DNA of 10,257 nucleotides from Planctomycetota bacterium (GTDB lineage: Bacteria > Planctomycetota > Planctomycetia > Planctomycetales > Planctomycetaceae). Below the pieces are notes generated by a model, which was given only the letters and a program-made list of their open reading frames with translations, did not search any database and was not told the origin of the DNA. Positions within the stretch are counted from its first letter, which is position 1. The number at the start of each line of letters is the position of its first letter. Shown one piece after another: positions 6,130 to 10,257 of the stretch. The DNA lies in contig JAPOLP010000135.1 of assembly GCA_029977045.1 (NCBI GenBank), forward strand, positions 1 to 10,257, read 5' to 3'. A program made the translations under genes and the position numbers.

Positions 6130-6885
6130 AGGGGAATCTTCTGCTGCGTGTTTCTGGCGATCGTGTTCGCCAGCGTCAACCCGATTGTCGGGCAGGAAGG
6201 TTACGGCAGTGTCGCTGGACAGGTCGTCTTTGAAGGAACGATCCCGCAGCCCCGCGTCATCGCTCGACAGGGCTCCGGACCGGTTCCGCAGGAGCCAACA
6301 GAGGACGTGTTCGACGAGTCGCTGCTGATTGACAAGAAGTCGCACGGCGTCGCCAATGTGTTTGCCTGGCCGGTCAAGGTTCCGTCGATTCATCCTCGCT
6401 TTGACGAGCGCGAACGTGAGTCGGCCCGCATGACGCTCGATGGCCGCCGGGTCGAGCCTCGCTGTCTGCTTCTGGAAACTGGACAGCAGCTGACATTTCG
6501 GGCAAATGCAGGCACCACAGCAACGGCGTACCTGAGAACCCTGTTTAATCAGGGATGGCACGTGGCCGTACCCGGCAACAAGGAAGAGGGAGTTTCGCTG
6601 CCGCCGTTTCAGCGACAGGAGCAGCACCCGATCCGCCTGACGAGCAACCTGCAACCGTGGCTCGAAGGCTGGATCAAACTCAGTGACCACCCCTACGCAG
6701 CGTTGTCAGATCACGACGGCCGCTTCCAGATCAACTGGCTCCCAGTAGGCGACTACGAATTCATGGTCTGGCACGAAAAGGCCGGCTACCTCGCGAGGCG
6801 TCTGCCCCTGACAGTTCGCGACCGCAAAATCACACGTATCGAAGATCTGACAATCTCGGCTAAAGACGCTGGCATTCAGCAGTGA
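6127..6885 (+). CDS. Secreted cupredoxin-like / carboxypeptidase-regulatory-like protein with degenerate metal site
   Basis: A 252-residue exported protein from the ATG at 6127. Residues 2-23 form a signal peptide (short basic start, core IFCCVFLAIVFASV, likely cut near VGQ-EG); the presence of two Cys at 6-7 does not make a proper lipobox. The body starts with a Gly-Ser-Val-Ala-Gly-Gln-Val strand (27-33) and keeps the layout of a common planctomycete secreted family: DESLLIDKKSHGVANVFAW (63-81), EPRCLLLETGQQLTF (110-124), QPWLEGWIKLSDHPYAALSD (176-195), and a carboxypeptidase-regulatory-like end DGRFQINWLPVGDYEFMVWH (197-216). In relatives as I remember them, the copper-type ligands are His in EPHV, His in GHN, and Cys-x-x-His-x-x-Met in CxxHPWM; here the matching positions are R112, T/A near 130-134, S173, Q176 and L179. 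It probably does not bind copper in the usual way. In-frame starts at 6091 (GTG) and 6097 (ATG) are less likely. Confidence 0.85.
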   Translation: MRGIFCCVFLAIVFASVNPIVGQEGYGSVAGQVVFEGTIPQPRVIARQGSGPVPQEPTEDVFDESLLIDKKSHGVANVFAWPVKVPSIHPRFDERERESARMTLDGRRVEPRCLLLETGQQLTFRANAGTTATAYLRTLFNQGWHVAVPGNKEEGVSLPPFQRQEQHPIRLTSNLQPWLEGWIKLSDHPYAALSDHDGRFQINWLPVGDYEFMVWHEKAGYLARRLPLTVRDRKITRIEDLTISAKDAGIQQ

Positions 6886-6908
6886 TCGCGAGGCCGAGCG
6901 GCAGGAAA

Positions 6909-6935
6909 GTCGTTGATCGCTCCGCGATCGAAACG
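6909..6935 (+). repeat. REP-like palindrome, left copy of an inverted pair
   Basis: A 27-nt element whose core can fold as GATCGC-TCC-GCGATC (6915-6929), extended by a T-G and a T-A pair. It matches the element at 6962-6988 on the opposite strand at 25 of 27 positions; the two differences (6916 and 6928) are partners in the stem and keep the pairing. It lies 23 nt after the secreted-protein stop, between convergent genes, and may end transcription from the left or serve as a REP/BIME unit. Confidence 0.75.
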
Positions 6936-6961
6936 TCGGCTCTGGCTGCAGCACAGCATTT

Positions 6962-6988
6962 CGTTTCGTTCGCGGAGCGAACAACGAC
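6962..6988 (-). repeat. REP-like palindrome, right copy of an inverted pair
   Basis: The partner of the 6909-6935 element in opposite orientation, with a 26-nt spacer. Its core folds as GTTCGC-GGA-GCGAAC (6969-6983 read on the plus strand), a perfect 6-bp stem with a 3-nt loop. It lies 9 nt after the stop of the two-TM protein gene (minus strand). No REP-associated tyrosine transposase (RAYT) gene is present in the window. Confidence 0.75.
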
Positions 6989-6997
6989 ATTGACGCA

Positions 6998-7561
6998 TCA
7001 CTCCGCCGGAAGCTGCTGCTGAGCCTGCTCGAACGCGCCGACCGCTTCAGTCAGAGAATTCCGGGCCTCTTCCAGATGCCCATCCGCCGCCGCCGACCAG
7101 ACGCGGTTGAGCATTCGTTCGCCGAACGCTGCCGTAACTAGAAGGTCGGCTCCCGCGCTCATACCAATCCAGCTGATGACCTTGTGGCGGCCTTCTGCGA
7201 ATGGCAGGACGGTATGTTCAAGCAGGCGTTCGACGCGATCCGTCACCTGCACCGCACTGAGCTGCGAGAAGTCGTTTGAGAACTCGTGCAACTGTGGAAC
7301 AAGACCTCGCAGGAGCGTCAGTGGATTCGAGCCGTCACTGTCGTCGCCGTGATGAGCCGCCCGTTGAGCAAACTCGTCCTTCCACCAGATCACCAGCCCC
7401 GCAACAGTCAGCGCGAAGCCAACTGCAAAAACGGGCCACGAATCCGGGAACCGGTCGACAAACGACTTCGCTGCGGAGGGTTCCACGTCCGGCAACTTGG
7501 CCGCTCCAGAGATTGCCAGCATCACCCCGCCGGCAAACAGAATGTAAGCAACGATCCTCAT
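6998..7561 (-). CDS. Two-TM membrane protein of unknown function, coupled to OPT transporter
   Basis: A 187-residue protein with no family that I recognise. Two membrane segments lie at about 3-22 (IVAYILFAGGVMLAISGAA) and 43-60 (PVFAVGFALTVAGLVIWW), joined by a short polar loop with KLPDVEPSAAK. A soluble tail of about 125 residues follows. It is acidic, predicted mostly helical, and includes LVPQLHEFSNDFSQL (87-101), VERLLEHTVLPF (110-121) and EEARNSLTEAVGAFEQAQQQL (164-184). The ATG at 7561 overlaps the OPT stop as ATGA, so translation is very likely coupled and this start is preferred over the in-frame ATG at 7582. The first membrane segment could also act as a signal anchor. Its place suggests an accessory or regulator of the transporter, by inference from position only. 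Confidence 0.85.
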   Translation of the reverse strand: MRIVAYILFAGGVMLAISGAAKLPDVEPSAAKSFVDRFPDSWPVFAVGFALTVAGLVIWWKDEFAQRAAHHGDDSDGSNPLTLLRGLVPQLHEFSNDFSQLSAVQVTDRVERLLEHTVLPFAEGRHKVISWIGMSAGADLLVTAAFGERMLNRVWSAAADGHLEEARNSLTEAVGAFEQAQQQLPAE

Positions 7562-9375
7562 GCTCCGCCTCCCGTCAGCCATGACTGGAAGATGTTATAG
7601 AAAGCGTGGCCCATGCCGGTCAGAGCTTCACCCACGATCAGGCCGGCACACAGAGGCACGAGTTTGTGCTCGCAGAATTCCAGGCCTTTGACTTTCTGAA
7701 TTCCCATCTGCATCAGGCAACCGATGCCGTAGCCCAGCGTGATCGAAAACGGCAGGTACATCGCCAGCCCAACAAGCACGCCGAGCCCCGGCAAAGGAGC
7801 CGCCCCCAGGCAACCTCCGACAGCCGCTCCCATGAAATACTTGTCGACGGGAACGTTCCCGCTTTTGACCGCGTCGATGATGCCCATCAATGCGCCGCCC
7901 TGAGGAGCCGGCAGGCTCGTTCCCGGGCCGAAGCCTCCCTGGCCGCCTTCGCCTGCCTGCCACAGAGCGTAAATCGCTCCCAGCGCGATCAATGCTCCCA
8001 GCCATGTCACAGCGAACTGGACAATCTGCTGACGAATTGGCCGGGCTCCAATCATGAAACCGGTCTTCAGGTCCTGCATCATGTCAGCCCCTTGACCGAT
8101 CGCGACACAGACAGCGACGCCCACAACCATCGAGCCTGCAATGTTTCCGCCCAGCAGAACCATCATCAGCGTGACCGAGATCAGAGCCATCCCGGACATC
8201 GGCGAGATATCTGTCATCCCAGTCGCCTGAGCGACAATCAACGCGGCCAGGCCGAGCCAGACAGTGCCAACCACGGACGAAATCAAGGCCTGCAGGACCG
8301 TCACGTCTTTGGTCATGATTGATGCGATGAAGAACAGAACGATCGACAGAACCGTGCCGACGATCAGCGTCTTCAGCGACATCTCGTCACCACCAACGTT
8401 ACTGCCAGCACCCGCTGTTCGTGCGGCAGTGGCCAGCGATCGCAAAGCGCTTTTGATCGCAGGGAACGCCATCACGACGCCCATCAGCGCGCCGCCAACC
8501 AGAGTCCCGATGCCCAGCGGTCGCAGCATCTTGAGATAAACGGCTCCGTCGACGCCGCCGTACTGCTCGATCAGCTCCGGCGAGACCCACTCGGCACCAA
8601 CTGCCGCTGGCGAGATCACCCACCAGGACAGGATTCCGCCGGCAAAAAACGGCAGCCCGCCTCGACCCGCAAGCATTCCTGCCGCCAGATTCATCAGCGA
8701 CAGATAAAGGACCGGCGAAAACTGCGCCGGGATGATGCCGCATCCAAAATGCAGTTCTTCCTCGGCAATCCCGAAGCCTCGCTCGGCGATGACTTCGTGC
8801 GCCGAGTCAAGCCAGCCGGACAGCATCACCAGCTTCCACACGGCGGCGATCGCAAACCCGATTCCCAGCAATTGGGCCTTTTCAATGCCGGTCGATCCCG
8901 CGCGAATGATCGTCGTAACCGCGACTCCGGTGGGAAATCGCAAGCGGTCCATTTCGATCATCTGTTTTCGCAGCGGGATGATGACAACGACGCCGAGAAC
9001 CGCGCCCGCAATGCCGGCGACAGCCAGCGGCAACCAGTCAAACTCGAGCGTGCCCGTGCCCTCTGCCGCCCACTTCTGCTGGAGCAGAAATAACGCCGGG
9101 ACAGTAAAGACAACGCCGGTTCCCGCTGTATTGATACCCGAAGCGATGGTCTGGTTGATGTTGTTTTCAACCATCGTGCCCTTGCGCAGGACGCCGCGCA
9201 GCAGGGCGTAACCCATGATCGCGGCGACGGTCGAACCGCCCAGCGAGAAGCCCAGCTTCAGGGCGGCGTAGCAGAAGGCAAGATTCAGGACGACACCCTG
9301 AATGACGCCCAGGACGACGGCTTCCCAGGTCAGTTCGCGATAGGGAGCGGTTTCGGGCGGGCGGCTGTCGCTCAT
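7558..9375 (-). CDS. OPT-family transporter (oligopeptide/metal-chelate type)
   Basis: A 605-residue integral membrane protein made of many hydrophobic segments, the size expected for prokaryotic OPT members. Family features are visible: VENNINQTIASGINTAG (69-85, the NxNQT signature), LRFPTG (145-150), DLKTGFMIGARPIRQQ (435-450), the long PLPGLGVLVGLAMYLPFS stretch (527-544), and LVPLCAGLIVGEALTG (572-587) near the C-terminus. OPT proteins are secondary transporters of small peptides, peptide-like chelates or metal-ligand complexes; the substrate here cannot be told. The start at 9375 is well supported by AGGAAGG on the minus strand (9389-9383) with 7-nt spacing, the best Shine-Dalgarno site in the window. 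It overlaps the following two-TM gene by four bases (ATGA) and is divergent from the isomerase-like gene. Confidence 0.93.
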   Translation of the reverse strand: MSDSRPPETAPYRELTWEAVVLGVIQGVVLNLAFCYAALKLGFSLGGSTVAAIMGYALLRGVLRKGTMVENNINQTIASGINTAGTGVVFTVPALFLLQQKWAAEGTGTLEFDWLPLAVAGIAGAVLGVVVIIPLRKQMIEMDRLRFPTGVAVTTIIRAGSTGIEKAQLLGIGFAIAAVWKLVMLSGWLDSAHEVIAERGFGIAEEELHFGCGIIPAQFSPVLYLSLMNLAAGMLAGRGGLPFFAGGILSWWVISPAAVGAEWVSPELIEQYGGVDGAVYLKMLRPLGIGTLVGGALMGVVMAFPAIKSALRSLATAARTAGAGSNVGGDEMSLKTLIVGTVLSIVLFFIASIMTKDVTVLQALISSVVGTVWLGLAALIVAQATGMTDISPMSGMALISVTLMMVLLGGNIAGSMVVGVAVCVAIGQGADMMQDLKTGFMIGARPIRQQIVQFAVTWLGALIALGAIYALWQAGEGGQGGFGPGTSLPAPQGGALMGIIDAVKSGNVPVDKYFMGAAVGGCLGAAPLPGLGVLVGLAMYLPFSITLGYGIGCLMQMGIQKVKGLEFCEHKLVPLCAGLIVGEALTGMGHAFYNIFQSWLTGGGA

Positions 9376-9382
9376 GAGGAAT

Positions 9383-9389
9383 CCTTCCT
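9383..9389 (-). promoter_or_regulatory. Strong ribosome binding site for the OPT gene
   Basis: The minus strand reads AGGAAGG here, seven bases before the ATG at 9375. It settles the start of the transporter and stands out because most other genes in the window lack a clear Shine-Dalgarno sequence. Confidence 0.75.
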
Positions 9390-9457
9390 GCTGCGTGCTC
9401 AGTTTCAGCCGATGCGTCAGAGAGCCGGGACGATAAGCACTTCACGCGGGAAGTCCA

Positions 9458-9473
9458 GAGCAGCCGACTGCTC
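9458..9473. repeat. Short perfect hairpin in the divergent region
   Basis: GAGCAG (9458-9463) and CTGCTC (9468-9473) are complementary around the 4-nt loop CCGA. It lies about 85 nt upstream of the OPT start on the minus strand and about 93 nt upstream of the isomerase-like start on the plus strand. It could be in either leader; chance cannot be ruled out. Confidence 0.35.
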
Positions 9474-9485
9474 GACGACCAGACA

Positions 9486-9525
9486 TCGAACCGGTAGCGT
9501 TCCGGCTGGCAACGTCACCGGTCGA
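9486..9525. promoter_or_regulatory. Large imperfect dyad between divergent genes, candidate operator
   Basis: ACCGGT at 9490-9495 and 9517-9522 flank the inner complementary pair CGTT (9498-9501) and AACG (9511-9514), with a 2-nt mismatch in each arm and a 9-nt centre. Including TCGA on the left and CGA on the right, the symmetry spans 40 bp. It sits between the OPT and isomerase-like genes, where one bound regulator could act on both. No regulator gene is nearby, so function is inference. Confidence 0.4.
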
Positions 9526-9565
9526 CAGGTCATTTCTTCCGAGTCTCCGCACGGGAGTTTCCGCA

Positions 9566-10257
9566 ATGGATCAGTCTCAGCAGCCCACGGGCAACAGCCG
9601 CTTTCCGCAACTTGACCGCCGCGAACTGCTCGCCATGTCGGGAGTGTTTGGTGCGTCATTCCTCGCTTCGCAGGGGCTCATCAGCCGGGCGGAAGCCGAT
9701 GAACTCGACGCGGCGAAGAAGCCCGCGACCGAGCCGACCGGCAAACGCTACGACATGAAGAAGTCGATCAACATGTGGGCGCTGCCGTATCCCGACAAGA
9801 TGTCACTCAAGGAATCCTTCGAGCTGATCGCCGATGCCGGCTTTGACGGCGTCGAGGTCAACTACAACCTCGAAGGCGACATCTCACCGGAAGCCAGCGA
9901 AGAAGACCTCAAGGCCATCGGTCGGATGGCCCGCAAGATGGGTATCGAGATCAGCGGCGTCTGCTCGTTCCTCTTCTGGCCGTACCCACTGACGAGCAAC
10001 GACGCGGCGCGACGGGCGCGCGGGCAGGAACTCTCGAAGCTGATGATCGGCGCCGCAAAAGCTCTCGGCACGGAGAACCTGCTGGTCGTTCCCGGCGCCG
10101 TCTACATCCCGTGGAACCCCGAGCCTGAACCGGTTCCAAACGACGTCTGCGAGCAACGGGCTCGCGAATCGATTCAAGCCGTCATTCCCGAAGCCAAGAA
10201 GGCCGGCGTCTCGCTGAACATGGAAAACATCTTCGCCAACGGATTCCTGTTCAGCCC
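9566..10257 (+). CDS. Tat-exported sugar phosphate isomerase/epimerase-like protein (TIM barrel, 3' end outside window)
   Basis: The ATG at 9566, preceded by GGGAG (9553-9557) with 8-nt spacing, opens a frame that runs off the right edge after 230 codons. The N-terminus carries a twin-arginine signal: LDRRELLAMSG (16-26), then a hydrophobic core to about residue 38, and a likely cut near SRAEAD (40-45). From residue 66 the mature part reads as a xylose-isomerase-like TIM barrel (AP endonuclease 2 superfamily): MKKSINMWALPYPDKMSLKE (64-83), AGFDGVEVNY (91-100) with E97 at the end of a beta strand, KMGIEISGVCS (124-134), KALGTENLLVVPGA (165-178) and GVSLNMEN (214-221) with E220. These are usual places for metal or catalytic residues. 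Planctomycetes carry many such Tat-signalled proteins, mostly of unknown sugar substrate. It is probably periplasmic. The last catalytic strands are missing from view. Confidence 0.88.
   Translation, partial: MDQSQQPTGNSRFPQLDRRELLAMSGVFGASFLASQGLISRAEADELDAAKKPATEPTGKRYDMKKSINMWALPYPDKMSLKESFELIADAGFDGVEVNYNLEGDISPEASEEDLKAIGRMARKMGIEISGVCSFLFWPYPLTSNDAARRARGQELSKLMIGAAKALGTENLLVVPGAVYIPWNPEPEPVPNDVCEQRARESIQAVIPEAKKAGVSLNMENIFANGFLFS

Noticed and set aside
5355..6233. 292-codon plus-strand open frame opposite the radical SAM gene
   Set aside because: It lies fully against a gene with clear catalytic motifs and has no domain-like pattern; it is a by-product of high GC at third positions.
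7606..8322. 238-codon plus-strand open frame opposite the OPT gene
   Set aside because: Antisense to well-conserved transporter motifs; rich in His/Gln/Arg in the manner of reverse-strand shadows of membrane proteins.
1..10257. CRISPR arrays, tRNA or rRNA genes, insertion sequences, phage or defence genes
   Set aside because: No regularly spaced repeats, RNA gene signatures, transposase motifs or target duplications were found by reading both strands.

Overview
The window looks like chromosomal DNA of a planctomycete (Planctomycetota, probably Planctomycetaceae or a relative). Three things suggest this: an N-terminal 'LExRxxLSA' sorting-type motif on a gene running off the left edge; a Pkn-type Ser/Thr kinase with one membrane segment and a large beta-helix-like outer domain; and a Tat-signalled sugar phosphate isomerase/epimerase-like protein. 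The DNA is GC-rich, and clear Shine-Dalgarno sites are found in front of only some genes. The genus cannot be fixed from the sequence alone.

Layout, left to right. (1) Positions 1-442, minus strand: N-terminal part of a probable large surface/secreted protein. (2) 443-697: leader and intergenic DNA holding overlapping hairpins and a terminator-like bulged stem followed by a T6 run (read on the minus strand). (3) 698-1417, minus: YfcE/MJ0936-type metallophosphoesterase. (4) 1418-1736: divergent intergenic region with a plausible sigma70-type promoter for the rightward genes. (5) 1737-2036 and 2088-5132, plus: a 99-aa unknown acidic protein followed 51 nt later by a 1014-aa transmembrane Ser/Thr kinase. 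(6) 5136-6086, minus: a radical SAM enzyme converging on the kinase with only 3 nt between stop codons. (7) 6127-6885, plus: a secreted cupredoxin-like/carboxypeptidase-regulatory-like protein that appears to have lost the usual metal ligands. (8) 6886-6997: convergent gap with a pair of inverted REP-like palindromes that differ only by compensatory changes. (9) 7561-6998 and 9375-7558, minus: an OPT-family transporter followed by a two-TM protein, joined by an ATGA stop/start overlap. (10) 9376-9565: divergent region with a strong dyad. (11) 9566-10257, plus: the 5' part of a Tat-exported sugar phosphate isomerase/epimerase-like protein.

Gene orientation switches often, so the window reads as a series of short transcription units and not one pathway. 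Two units are convincing from spacing: small protein + kinase (probable signalling pair) and OPT transporter + two-TM protein (translationally coupled membrane pair). I see no phage, transposase, CRISPR array, tRNA or rRNA. The most unusual items are the compensating palindrome pair at 6909-6988, the ligand-less cupredoxin-like secreted protein, the unknown partner genes of the kinase and transporter, and the overlapping hairpins in the leader of the surface-protein gene. None by itself proves a new system.
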